Assembly (NCBI RefSeq): GCF_020819595.1
Contig: NZ_JAJHNP010000015.1
Location: forward strand, 62,001 to 126,000
DNA: 64,000 nucleotides
Direction of reading: 5' to 3'
DNA from: Streptomyces barringtoniae
Lineage (GTDB): Bacteria; Actinomycetota; Actinomycetes; Streptomycetales; Streptomycetaceae
Part shown: positions 28,711 to 36,530 of the stretch, piece after piece
How the letters are laid out: each line of letters starts with the position of its first letter
How positions within the stretch are numbered: the stretch's first letter is position 1
Translations under genes and position numbers: made by a program
The notes under the pieces: generated by a model
Told to the model about the DNA's origin: nothing
The model's input: the letters and a program-made list of their open reading frames with translations, nothing else
Database searches by the model: none

Positions 28711-29873
28711 TGAGCGACTCATCCTGGGGGGCGCCGCCGTCGGTGGGCCAGGCCGGGTACTGGGGGCCCGCCGAGGGCGGGCCTGCCCAGCCTGCCCCGG
28801 GGGCCGTCCCGGCGGGTCCCGCGTACGATGCGCCTGAGGCGCACCAGACTCGCCCCATGCCCATCGTGCCCGACGAACCCGCGTACGGCTCAGCCCAGGA
28901 CGGCGACCGGGGGACCGCTCGGCGCAGCGGCTCCTTGTTCCAGGAATTCCAGGACGAGTTCCACCCCGAGCCCCCGCAGGCCCGCACCCTCCCGGCCGAG
29001 AACCAGAATCCGGAGCCCATGCCCGACGCCCACCAGCCGGCCCCAGCGCCGCAGAAGAAGAGCGCGGGCCGTGACCTGAGCGCGGCCATAGGCGTCGGTG
29101 TCGGGCTCGGTGTGGTGATCGTCGCCTCCCTGTTCGTCAAGAAGGCTCTCTTCGTCGGTGTGATCGCGGTCGCCGTCGTCGTCGGCCTGTGGGAGCTGAC
29201 CAGCAGGCTGCGGGAACGCAAGGAGATCAACGCGCCGCTGGTGCCGCTGGCGGTCGGCGGTGCGGCGATGGTCGTCGCGGGGTATGTGCGCGGCGCCGAG
29301 GGCGCGTGGGTCGCGATGGCGTTGACCGCGCTGGCGGTTCTGGTCTGGCGCATGACGGAGTCGCCGGAGGGCTACCTCAAGGACGTCACGGCGGGCGTGT
29401 TCGCGGCGTTCTACGTGCCCTTCCTGGCCACGTTCGTGGCGATGATGCTCACCGCGTCCGACGGACCGTGGCGGGTCCTCACCTTCCTCCTCCTGACGGT
29501 CGTGAGCGACACCGGCGCGTACGCGGTCGGCTGGCGGTTCGGCAGGCACAAGCTGGCCCCGCGCATCAGCCCCGGCAAGACCCGCGAGGGCCTGGCGGGC
29601 GCGGTGCTGTTCGCGATGGTCGCGGGCGCGCTGTGCATGGAGTTCCTCATCGACGACGGCACCTGGTGGCAGGGCCTGCTGCTGGGCCTCGCGGTGGCGG
29701 CCAGCGCCACGCTGGGCGACCTCGGCGAATCCATGATCAAGCGTGACCTGGGCATCAAGGACATGGGCACCCTGCTCCCCGGCCACGGGGGCATCATGGA
29801 CCGCCTCGACTCTTTGCTTCCCACTGCGCCGGTGGTGTGGTTGCTGCTGGTGGTGTTCGTCGGCTCCGCGTGA
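28710..29873 (+). CDS. cdsA: Phosphatidate cytidylyltransferase
   Basis: A 387-residue CDP-diacylglycerol synthase. About 115 N-terminal residues are proline-, glutamate- and glutamine-rich and cytosolic in character, an actinobacterial extension. Multiple membrane segments follow. The CTP-transferase signature is visible in SDTGAYAVGWRFGRHKL, SPGKTREGL and DLGIKDMGTLLPGHGGIMDR. The product feeds synthesis of phosphatidylethanolamine, cardiolipin and phosphatidylinositol. It is coupled to frr. Confidence 0.96.
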   Translation: MSDSSWGAPPSVGQAGYWGPAEGGPAQPAPGAVPAGPAYDAPEAHQTRPMPIVPDEPAYGSAQDGDRGTARRSGSLFQEFQDEFHPEPPQARTLPAENQNPEPMPDAHQPAPAPQKKSAGRDLSAAIGVGVGLGVVIVASLFVKKALFVGVIAVAVVVGLWELTSRLRERKEINAPLVPLAVGGAAMVVAGYVRGAEGAWVAMALTALAVLVWRMTESPEGYLKDVTAGVFAAFYVPFLATFVAMMLTASDGPWRVLTFLLLTVVSDTGAYAVGWRFGRHKLAPRISPGKTREGLAGAVLFAMVAGALCMEFLIDDGTWWQGLLLGLAVAASATLGDLGESMIKRDLGIKDMGTLLPGHGGIMDRLDSLLPTAPVVWLLLVVFVGSA

Positions 29874-29895
29874 GCGTCGTGTCGTACGGCTTCCG

Positions 29896-29924
29896 GGCCC
29901 CCGTCCTGTCCGAGGGCGGGGGCC
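29896..29924 (+). terminator. Terminator hairpin after cdsA
   Basis: GGCCCCCG and CGGGGGCC form a perfect eight-base-pair stem followed by TTCGG, 22 bases after the cdsA stop. Confidence 0.65.
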
Positions 29925-29999
29925 TTCGGCATTGGTCGTACGGCACTGGCGGTGGGACGATGCTGGATGTAAGCCCCCTCTCCGGAAAAGGAGGCCGTC

Positions 30000-30446
30000 A
30001 TGTCCGCCTTCCATGAAGAGATCGACGTCGACCGGTCTCCCGGCGAGGTCTGGGCGTATCTCAGCGACCCGTCCCACCTGCCGGAGTGGCAGAAGAGCGC
30101 GGTGTCGGTCGAGCAGCTCGACGACAGTCCCTTCGGACTCGGGTCGCGGGTCCGGATCACCCGCCACGTGGGCCGCCGCGACGTCCCGCTGACCATGCGG
30201 GTCACCGAGTTCGAGCCACCGCGCTCATGGAGCATGCGGGGCACTGACGGTCCGGTCCGGGGAAAGGTCCACGGCGAGGTCACCCCGCTCCCCGACGGCC
30301 GTACCCGCGTGACCATGGACCTGGACTTCGAGGGCCACGGTCTCGGCAGGGTGCTTGTCCCCCTCGTCGTACGCCCCCAGGTCCGCAGGGAACTGCCGGA
30401 GAACGAGCGGCTGCTCAAGGAGCGGCTGGAGCACACCGCCGGCTAG
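30000..30446 (+). CDS. SRPBCC (START-like) family protein
   Basis: A 148-residue protein with the polyketide-cyclase/SRPBCC pattern: HEEIDVDRSPGEVWAYLSDPSHLPEWQ at the start, GLGSRVRI in the middle and a C-terminal helix. These proteins bind hydrophobic ligands in a helix-grip fold, and the ligand here is unknown. AAGGAGG lies five bases before the ATG. It converges on the YceI gene. Confidence 0.85.
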   Translation: MSAFHEEIDVDRSPGEVWAYLSDPSHLPEWQKSAVSVEQLDDSPFGLGSRVRITRHVGRRDVPLTMRVTEFEPPRSWSMRGTDGPVRGKVHGEVTPLPDGRTRVTMDLDFEGHGLGRVLVPLVVRPQVRRELPENERLLKERLEHTAG

Positions 30447-30466
30447 GCCCCGTCGCCGGGCGTTTC

Positions 30467-31120
30467 TCAGGTGGCCCGGATGGCGGCGATGTCGAACTGG
30501 AGGCGGACCTTCTCGCTCACCATGGCCCCGCCCTGGGCCAGCCGGGCGTCGTAGGTCAGCCCCCAGTCCGAGCGGTTGATGGTGGTGGTGCCGTCGAAGC
30601 CGACCCGCTCGTCACCGAACGCGTCGATGACATGACCGATGTAGGTGAGCTCCAGGTCGACGGGGCGGGCGATGTCCTTGATCGTGAGATCGCCGGTCAT
30701 GCGGTAGACGTCCTCGCCCAGGAGCTGCACGGCCGTGCTGGTGAAGGTCATCCGCGGGTGCGCGCCGGCGTCCAGGAACTGCCGGCCGATCAGGTGCGCG
30801 TCGCGCTGCTCGACACCCGTGTCGACGCTGGCCGTGTACAGCACGATGTCGGCCCGGGAGCGGGCCGGGTCGCGGCCGTCGAAGTAGAGGCGGCTCTCGT
30901 ACTCGCTGAAGGCTCCCCGCACCGTCGTCACCATCGCGTGCCGCACGGAGAACCCGATCCTGCTGTGCGCCGGATCGATCAGCCACTCGCCGGTGAGGCC
31001 CGCCAGATCGGGATCGGGGAGAACGGCGGTGGCACGGGCCACCGGCGCGGCGGTCGCCACGGGAGTTGCGGCGGACGGCTGCGCGCGCCGGTGGGAGGAG
31101 TTGCGGCCGAAAAGGTTCAT
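30467..31120 (-). CDS. YceI-family lipid-binding-like protein
   Basis: A 217-residue protein. After an Ala-rich N-terminal region (about 1-38) comes the YceI lipocalin-like domain: GEWLIDPAHSRIGFSVRHAMVTTVRGAF at the start and FDGTTTINRSDWGL near the end. Members bind polyisoprenoids or similar lipids. There is no clear signal peptide, so it is probably cytoplasmic or exported in a non-classical way. A promoter is expected in the 273-base gap upstream, toward 31393. Confidence 0.88.
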   Translation of the reverse strand: MNLFGRNSSHRRAQPSAATPVATAAPVARATAVLPDPDLAGLTGEWLIDPAHSRIGFSVRHAMVTTVRGAFSEYESRLYFDGRDPARSRADIVLYTASVDTGVEQRDAHLIGRQFLDAGAHPRMTFTSTAVQLLGEDVYRMTGDLTIKDIARPVDLELTYIGHVIDAFGDERVGFDGTTTINRSDWGLTYDARLAQGGAMVSEKVRLQFDIAAIRAT

Positions 31121-31393
31121 GCTTCATGTGGTTAACGCCAGGCCGAGGGGCGAGACAAGGTCCGACCAGGAAACCCGACCGTTCGTCAGCAGAACTTCAC
31201 AGCCCCCGGAGCTCTCAGAGGCCACCCCATCGGATCGGCGACATCGGTGGAGTAGCCAGTTTTAATGGCTAATTTCCGATTTGGGCTGTTGACGCCATGC
31301 CTGCGGCATATGACGATATGCGGAACAGCGAGCGCCGAACCGTCGCCCTGTGAACCCCACGGCGCTCCCGTCCCGACCCGAAGGAGGGCGGCA

Positions 31394-31600
31394 ATGAAGA
31401 CAGTCCGGAGGCGCATGCCGGGCAAGAAATCGGCGGTGGCGGTAATGATCCTCGGGGTGACCCTCCTCGTCGCTCCGACCGCGACCGCCGCCACCGAGAG
31501 CCCGAAGCCCCAGAGCCCCAGCCTCGACCGCTGCATCCACAGCGCTGGTCCGGCGGGGCGCTTCTATTACCCGGGCTACGCCAACGTCCCCTGCATCTGA
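31394..31600 (+). CDS. Small secreted peptide
   Basis: A 68-residue product: a basic start MKTVRRRMPGKKS, a hydrophobic stretch AVAVMILGVTLLVAP and a likely cleavage after ATA or AAT. The mature peptide is about 35 residues, with two cysteines (DRCIHS and NVPCI) that could form one disulfide, and the GRFYYPGY aromatic cluster. GAAGGAGGG lies before the ATG, and a 13-base-pair terminator follows. The family is not one I recognise. Confidence 0.75.
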   Translation: MKTVRRRMPGKKSAVAVMILGVTLLVAPTATAATESPKPQSPSLDRCIHSAGPAGRFYYPGYANVPCI

Positions 31601-31616
31601 GTGGCACATCGAACCA

Positions 31617-31648
31617 GGAGGGCTCAGCCGTGCTCGGCTGAGCCCTCC
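31617..31648 (+). terminator. Perfect terminator hairpin after the small secreted peptide gene
   Basis: GGAGGGCTCAGCC and GGCTGAGCCCTCC pair over 13 bases around a six-base loop. It may also end transcription from the decayed gene on the other strand. Confidence 0.75.
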
Positions 31649-31786
31649 CCCTGATCGGGCGGCCGCCGTACGAGCCGGCGGTCACAGGTCACGGAGCCTT
31701 CCTGCTTCCGGCGGCCGGGCCGTCCCTGGGCCGTCAGCCCGCATTCTCGATCGCTTGTCGTGCTGCGGCTGTGAAGGCGGTGCGTC

Positions 31787-32186
31787 TCAACAAGCGCATC
31801 GTGGAGCTGGGGGCTCGAACTCCTTGTATGCGCGGGAGTAGAGCTCTGCTGCCTCCATGTCGATGGACGGTGAGCCGTGCAGGCAGGCGGCATGGAGGGC
31901 TGGTCGAGTCGCTTGAGAGCCGCCAGGCCTTCGCCGGCCTCCGGGCCCATCGGGTCGTTCATGTTGTGCGGCGGTACAAGTTTCCACATCTCGTCGATCG
32001 CGACCATGTTTCCGTCGATGCGGAGAGCAAGCCGGCATACGCCGTGCGACGAGCGTCCTCACGGGCACGCAGTCCTTCAGCTGCAGCCTGCCGACGCTGC
32101 AACCGGAGGGTGATGGCCCCGGTCAAGCCGGCCGCGAAGAGTGTGGAGAGCGCCGTGATCAAGGCGACTGCGACTGTGTCCTGCAT
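31787..32186 (-). pseudogene. Frameshifted gene for an N-terminal membrane-anchor protein
   Basis: From ATG 32186, behind CAGGAGATTGACGCC, the frame encodes MQDTVAVALITALSTLFAAG, one membrane helix, then RREDARRTAYAGLLSAS-like sequence. Near 32008 the coding character moves to another frame (AIDEMWKLVPPHNMNDPMGP). Near 31890 it moves again (SIDMEAAELYSRAYKEF), ending at 31787. At least two frameshifts are needed to join these into one protein, so the gene is probably dead. The first part resembles a common Streptomyces type of short membrane-anchored hypothetical protein. Confidence 0.6.
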
Positions 32187-32315
32187 GGCGTCAATCTCCT
32201 GCCTCTGACGGCCACTTGACGCTCTCACGGAACGTGTGACGAGGCCGGCGGCCGCAAGCGTGGCGGTGAGCAGCGGGTCACTCAGCCCCTGCCGTCAGGC
32301 GACCAGTGCACTATG

Positions 32316-32329
32316 TTGAACGCGTTCAA
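32316..32329. promoter_or_regulatory. Perfect palindrome TTGAACGCGTTCAA
   Basis: A 14-base perfect palindrome 15 bases before the likely ATG of the following membrane protein. A close relative with longer arms lies at 61532-61555 in the same position before another membrane protein. The size and symmetry fit a dimeric repressor, possibly of the TetR type. No regulator gene adjoins either site. Confidence 0.6.
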
Positions 32330-32344
32330 ATCTGGGGCTCGGAC

Positions 32345-32392
32345 ATGGGGGCAGGGATGGGGGCAGAGGTGGGGGCAGAGATGGGAGCCGCC
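32345..32392 (+). repeat. Four tandem 12-base units at a gene start
   Basis: Units read ATGGGGGCAGGG, ATGGGGGCAGAG, GTGGGGGCAGAG and the degenerate ATGGGAGCCGCC. Each of the first three contains a start codon and a G-rich stretch resembling a ribosome-binding site. Units are in frame with the gene and encode MGAGMGAEVGAEMGAA. Confidence 0.85.
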
Positions 32393-32779
32393 CGCAGGCT
32401 TGGGTACATCCTCGGGCGAATGGGGCGGTGTGTGCTCACATATGTGCTCCTCCACACCGCAGCGTGGGTGGCCATCTCGCAGACCGTCTGGTGGAAAGAC
32501 GGCTTCCTGGAGATCATGACGCTGGGCATGGGCATGCTGCTGATCATCGGTATTCCCACCTTGTTCATCGCCGTTTTCGCGGTCTGGGTCCACAGCCGGA
32601 TGGAGACGGTCCGGTTCCGTGTGCTGCTTGCCCTTCCGCTGGTCGTCTGTGCTTGGCCCCTTCTTGCGAGCAGCGCCGGCGAACCCCTGGCGTTCCAGGT
32701 CTTGGCCCAGATCGCATTCGCGGCACTGATCCCCACGCCGTTCTTCCCCGCGGGGTGGCTCGAAGAGGCCACGCGGTGA
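32345..32779 (+). CDS. Small membrane protein of unknown function
   Basis: A 144-residue product if ATG 32345 is used. A GTG at 32306 is in frame but would place the palindromic operator inside the gene. After the MGAGMGAEVG repeat and a basic segment come about four membrane helices: CVLTYVLLHTAAWVAIS, MLLIIGIPTLFIAVFAVWV, VLLALPLVVCAWPLL and a weaker one near the end. I do not recognise the family. The palindrome just upstream suggests repression by a TetR-like protein encoded elsewhere. Confidence 0.65.
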   Translation: MGAGMGAEVGAEMGAARRLGYILGRMGRCVLTYVLLHTAAWVAISQTVWWKDGFLEIMTLGMGMLLIIGIPTLFIAVFAVWVHSRMETVRFRVLLALPLVVCAWPLLASSAGEPLAFQVLAQIAFAALIPTPFFPAGWLEEATR

Positions 32780-33031
32780 ATCCCGGCAGGGCAACGGTGA
32801 TGCCCGTTTCGACGGCCTACGGGGGGCGCAGCAACTGGACCTCAGTGGCCGGTCGACCGGGGCTCAGTGCCGGTTGGGCGACGTTGCCGCATCCCCGTGA
32901 TCGACCTGACAAGGATGAGCACAGACCTCAAAGCCCCGGTCTCGAACGGGCGCCGTCCTCGCTGTCGGCCGGCGCCCGTCGCCTCGACGTCGCCGGCGTG
33001 ATGTACGGAGTCGGTGGTCCTGGCCGGCGAA

Positions 33032-33059
33032 GGCCCCCCGTCACGGCTGACGGGGGGCC
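33032..33059 (-). terminator. Terminator hairpin for the 33.1-33.8 kb gene pair
   Basis: GGCCCCCCGTCA and TGACGGGGGGCC form a perfect 12-base-pair stem with a four-base loop, just beyond the end of the small minus-strand gene. The 250 bases from 32780 to here hold no gene. Confidence 0.7.
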
Positions 33060-33076
33060 TGGAAGTTCTGCGGTGG

Positions 33077-33253
33077 TCAGTGCGTCAGGCGGTGTGCCCG
33101 ACGCGGCCACGGCATCACGTCCCTCAGGTGCCGCCACCACCGCACCAGCGCCGGCGTGTCCGCCGAGTGGTCGACGCTCGGCACGTGCTGCCAGTCCGAC
33201 AGCGGGGCGAGCGGTGTTCCTTCGGGGGAGTACTTCCGGGGCACGTCGGGCAT
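33077..33253 (-). CDS. Small 58-residue protein downstream of a secreted protein gene
   Basis: ATG 33253 is preceded by AGGAGGAGCC, an almost ideal ribosome-binding site, eight bases after the stop of the upstream gene. The product starts MPDVPRKYSPEGTPLAPLS and ends in a basic WPRRAHRLTH segment, with LVRWWRHLRDVMPW in between. It has no signal peptide and may be an amphipathic peptide. Third positions are mostly G or C as in real genes. A strong terminator follows. The function is unknown. Confidence 0.7.
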   Translation of the reverse strand: MPDVPRKYSPEGTPLAPLSDWQHVPSVDHSADTPALVRWWRHLRDVMPWPRRAHRLTH

Positions 33254-33261
33254 GGCTCCTC

Positions 33262-33837
33262 CTAGGGCCGGTACGTACCGCAGTTCTTGCGCAGGTCGTT
33301 GTCCGACCGAGTCGTAGGGCTGGACCCGAAGCTGGCCACACCCTTCATAACGGGATAGTACGTGTAGGTGCCGCCGCCATCGTTGCAGTCGGCCGACCAT
33401 CCGTAGTCGACGGTGCTTTTCGTCGTCTTCGGCGACTGGTGCCAGGGGGTGTAGCCGCGCGGGCCGCTCCAGGAACTGCGCCACATCTGGGTCCGGATGT
33501 ACTGCCACCCGTAGTTCCCACTGCATATCTGGGACGTCTCCCACTGGAACCAGGCGCCGGCGCCGGCCCCGTGGAACTTGACATCGGAGATGTAGATCGA
33601 GCAGTGGGCAGCGGCTGCGATCGTGCGCGGCTTCGGCTGACTGGCGCGGTAGGTGAAGTGGTACGGCTTTCCGTCCTTTGTCTTGCCCCACTCGATGACC
33701 TGCGTTCCCGGTACTGCCCGGTGACCTTCGACCATGGCAGTTCCGGCGGCATGCGCGGCCGGTGCGGCTCCCAGCGTCAGCAGGAGTGTCCCGACAGCGG
33801 CGGATATGCGCCCTCTCGCGAGTAATGTCATGGTCAT
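33262..33837 (-). CDS. Secreted protein of unknown function with a TTA codon
   Basis: A 191-residue protein with an N-terminal signal peptide (GRISAAVGTLLLTLGAAPAAHA), so it should be secreted. The mature part has four cysteines (AHCSI, QICSG, ADCND, KNCGT), which suggests two disulfides, and many aromatic residues in motifs such as WFQWETSQICSGNYGW. The fifth codon is TTA, so translation may need the bldA tRNA, which is made mainly late in development. Upstream AGGGTTC is a weak ribosome-binding site. No family is recognised. It is followed by a 58-residue gene in the same operon. Confidence 0.75.
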   Translation of the reverse strand: MTMTLLARGRISAAVGTLLLTLGAAPAAHAAGTAMVEGHRAVPGTQVIEWGKTKDGKPYHFTYRASQPKPRTIAAAAHCSIYISDVKFHGAGAGAWFQWETSQICSGNYGWQYIRTQMWRSSWSGPRGYTPWHQSPKTTKSTVDYGWSADCNDGGGTYTYYPVMKGVASFGSSPTTRSDNDLRKNCGTYRP

Positions 33838-34121
33838 GAACCCTATGGAACCGACACGGACAGTCTCGAACGATTTGTTGAGTCAGACGTAGGGTTTCGG
33901 TCATTCCCCGGAGGTCCGTGAGCTGCATCGACCTGGAAGGGACTGGCGGGACGGGGCACTGCTCGATGGGATCTTCCGCCATTTGATGACGCGATAACGC
34001 TCAAGCGCTCGTCCCTGTGCCGTCCGACGCCGCTCAGTGCTGACGGTGACGACTGCCAACGACGGCCGTAGTCGGCGACACCCTCAGGTCACCCAAGTGG
34101 ATCTGCGACACTGGTACAGCC

Positions 34122-35228
34122 ATGCCTAAGCCCGGAGAACTCACTTTCGTCGCCCCGCGCGGTGCTCAGAAGCCGCCGCGGCATCTTGCCGACCTCACCC
34201 CCGCCGAGCGCAAGGACGCGGTGGCCGAGATCGGTGAGAAGCCGTTTCGCGCCAAGCAGCTCGCGCAGCACTACTTCGCGCGCTACGCGCACGACCCGGA
34301 GCAGTGGACCGACATCCCCGCCGGATCGCGTGCCAAGCTCCAGGACGCGCTGTTCCCCGAGCTGATGACCGTCGTCCGGCATCTGTCGACCGACCAGGGC
34401 ACGACCCGCAAGACGCTGTGGCGGCTGTTCGACGGGACCCTCGTGGAGTCGGTGCTGATGCGGTACCCGGACCGGGTCACCATGTGCATCAGCTCGCAGG
34501 CGGGGTGCGGGATGAACTGTCCGTTCTGCGCGACCGGACAGGCGGGGCTCGACCGGAACCTGTCCACCGCCGAGATCGTGCATCAGATCGTCGACGGGAT
34601 GCGGGCGCTGCGGGACGGGGAGGTGCCCGGTGGGCCTGCTCGGCTCTCCAACATCGTCTTCATGGGCATGGGTGAGCCGCTCGCCAACTACAAGCGGGTC
34701 GTGGGTGCCATTCGGGCGCTCACCGATCCGGCTCCGGACGGGCTGGGACTGTCCCAGCGCGGCATCACCGTGTCCACCGTCGGGCTCGTGCCGGCCATCC
34801 ACCGGTTCGCCGACGAGGGCTTCAAGTGCCGGCTCGCGATCTCCCTGCACGCCCCCGACGACGAACTCCGCGACACCCTCGTTCCCGTCAACACCCGCTG
34901 GAAGGTGCGCGAGGTGCTGGACGCCGGGTTCGAGTACGTCGAGAAGAGCGGGCGCCGGCTGTCCATCGAGTACGCGCTCATCCGCGACATCAACGACCAG
35001 GCGTGGCGGGGGGACCGGCTCGGGCGGCTGCTCAGGGGCAAGCCCGTGCACGTCAATCTCATTCCGCTGAACCCGACGCCGGGCTCGAAGTGGACCGCCT
35101 CGCGGCCCGAGGACGAGAAGGCGTTCGTCGAGGCCATCGCCGCCCATGGTGTGCCCGTCACCGTCCGGGACACCCGGGGCCAGGAGATCGACGGAGCCTG
35201 TGGTCAGCTCGCGGCCACCGAGCGGTAA
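34122..35228 (+). CDS. rlmN: Dual-specificity RNA methyltransferase RlmN
   Basis: A 368-residue radical-SAM enzyme that makes 2-methyladenosine at 23S rRNA A2503 and tRNA A37. The cluster motif CGMNCPFC places Cys129, Cys133 and Cys136. The methyl-carrying cysteine is in DGACGQLAA (Cys360). Its usual partners, the SAM-binding GEPLANY region and the RRLSIEYALI segment, are present. It stands alone ahead of the thiamine riboswitch. Confidence 0.96.
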   Translation: MPKPGELTFVAPRGAQKPPRHLADLTPAERKDAVAEIGEKPFRAKQLAQHYFARYAHDPEQWTDIPAGSRAKLQDALFPELMTVVRHLSTDQGTTRKTLWRLFDGTLVESVLMRYPDRVTMCISSQAGCGMNCPFCATGQAGLDRNLSTAEIVHQIVDGMRALRDGEVPGGPARLSNIVFMGMGEPLANYKRVVGAIRALTDPAPDGLGLSQRGITVSTVGLVPAIHRFADEGFKCRLAISLHAPDDELRDTLVPVNTRWKVREVLDAGFEYVEKSGRRLSIEYALIRDINDQAWRGDRLGRLLRGKPVHVNLIPLNPTPGSKWTASRPEDEKAFVEAIAAHGVPVTVRDTRGQEIDGACGQLAATER

Positions 35229-35274
35229 TCTGGGCCGGTCCACATATCTTCATATCCAGACACCTTCATATTCC

Positions 35275-35365
35275 GACAGGGGAGCGCCACAGCGCTGAGA
35301 GTGCGGCGGACAGGGCCGCAGACCCTCTGAACCTCGCCCAGGTCATTCTGGGTAGGGAGTTCGGT
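35275..35365 (+). promoter_or_regulatory. TPP (THI-box) riboswitch
   Basis: The aptamer landmarks are present in order: GCGCTGAGAGTGCGG, GCAGACCCTCTGAACCT, then a variable stem and GGTCATTCTGGGTAGGGAG. These match the conserved P2-P5 bulges of the thiamine pyrophosphate riboswitch. It lies 90 bases before thiB, so TPP should lower expression of the transporter operon. Confidence 0.93.
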
Positions 35366-35384
35366 CATCACTCAAGCTGTTGCG

Positions 35385-35421
35385 CCCTGCCCGGGTCCTT
35401 TCCGTAAGGGCCGGGGCAGGG
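35385..35421 (+). terminator. Expression-platform hairpin of the TPP riboswitch
   Basis: CCCTGCCCGG (35385-35394) pairs with CCGGGGCAGGG (35411-35421), leaving one bulged base. It lies between the aptamer and the thiB ribosome-binding site (CCAGGAGG), so it could act as a transcription terminator or, by extension, occlude translation. Confidence 0.6.
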
Positions 35422-35456
35422 CCGCGTCTCTTCCTGGCCAACCCCAGGAGGATCCA

Positions 35457-36530
35457 GTGCAGAACAAGACCTTCGTGGCCGTGGCGGTCGGGCTCGGCCT
35501 GATCACGCTGTCCGCGTGCGGATCGACGGACGCCAAGTCGTCGGCGGACTCCAAGTCCGTGACCCTGGTCAGCCACGACTCGTGGGCCGTGTCCAAGAAC
35601 GTGCTCCAGGACTTCGAGAAGAAGACCGGGTACAAGGTCCACGTCCTGAAGGACGGCGACGCCGGGCAGGCCGTCAACAAGGCGATCCTGACCAAGGACA
35701 ACCCGCAGGGCGACGTCTTCTTCGGCGTCGACAACACCCTGCTGTCCCGCGCCCTCGACAACGGCCTCTTCCAGCCGTACACCGCCAAGGGCCTCGACAA
35801 GACAGGCGCCGCCTTCCAGCTCGACAAGGACAGGCACCGGGTCACGCCGGTCGACTACGGCGACATCTGCGTCAACTACGACAAGAAGTACTTCGCCGAC
35901 CACCGTCTGACTCCACCGCAGACGTTCGCCGACCTGGCCAAGCCGCAGTACAAGAACCTGCTGGTCACCGAGAACGCCGCCACCTCCTCGCCGGGCCTCG
36001 GCTTCCTGCTCGGCAGCGCCGCCCAGTTCGGCGACGACAACTGGCAGGGCTACTGGAAGAAGCTCAAGGCCAACGGCGTCAAGGTCGTCGACGGCTGGGA
36101 ACAGGCCTACTACCAGGAGTTCTCCGGTTCGTCGGAGGGCAGGAAGGCCGGCGGTGACCGGCCGCTCGTCGTGTCGTACGCCTCCTCCCCGCCCGCCGAG
36201 GTCATCTACGCCAAGAAGCGGCCCGGCACCGCCCCGACCGGGGTGTCGTACGGCACGTGCTTCCGGCAGATCGAGTTCGCCGGGCTGCTCGGCAACGCCC
36301 AGAACCCCAAGGGCGCCAAGGCGTTCATCGACTTCCTGGTCTCCAGGGAGTTCCAGGAGGACATGCCGCTGAACATGTATGTCTACCCGGTGGTGCAGGG
36401 CGCGAAGGTGCCCGCCGAGTTCACCGAGTACGGCAAGGCCGCCGAGCACCCCGAGACCATGGCCCCCGGCAAGATCGCCGCCAACCGTGACCAGTGGGTC
36501 AAGTCGTGGACCTCGCTCGTACTGAAGTAG
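35457..36530 (+). CDS. thiB: Thiamine ABC transporter substrate-binding lipoprotein
   Basis: A 357-residue periplasmic-binding lipoprotein for thiamine or its phosphates. The lipobox is LSAC (Cys21). The body matches ThiB/TbpA, with VTLVSHDSWAVSKNVLQDF and GVSYGTCFRQIEFAGLL. GTG 35457 follows CCAGGAGGATCCA. The reading frame overlaps the start of thiP by 25-37 bases depending on the thiP start. A TPP riboswitch upstream supports the substrate. Confidence 0.93.
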   Translation: MQNKTFVAVAVGLGLITLSACGSTDAKSSADSKSVTLVSHDSWAVSKNVLQDFEKKTGYKVHVLKDGDAGQAVNKAILTKDNPQGDVFFGVDNTLLSRALDNGLFQPYTAKGLDKTGAAFQLDKDRHRVTPVDYGDICVNYDKKYFADHRLTPPQTFADLAKPQYKNLLVTENAATSSPGLGFLLGSAAQFGDDNWQGYWKKLKANGVKVVDGWEQAYYQEFSGSSEGRKAGGDRPLVVSYASSPPAEVIYAKKRPGTAPTGVSYGTCFRQIEFAGLLGNAQNPKGAKAFIDFLVSREFQEDMPLNMYVYPVVQGAKVPAEFTEYGKAAEHPETMAPGKIAANRDQWVKSWTSLVLK

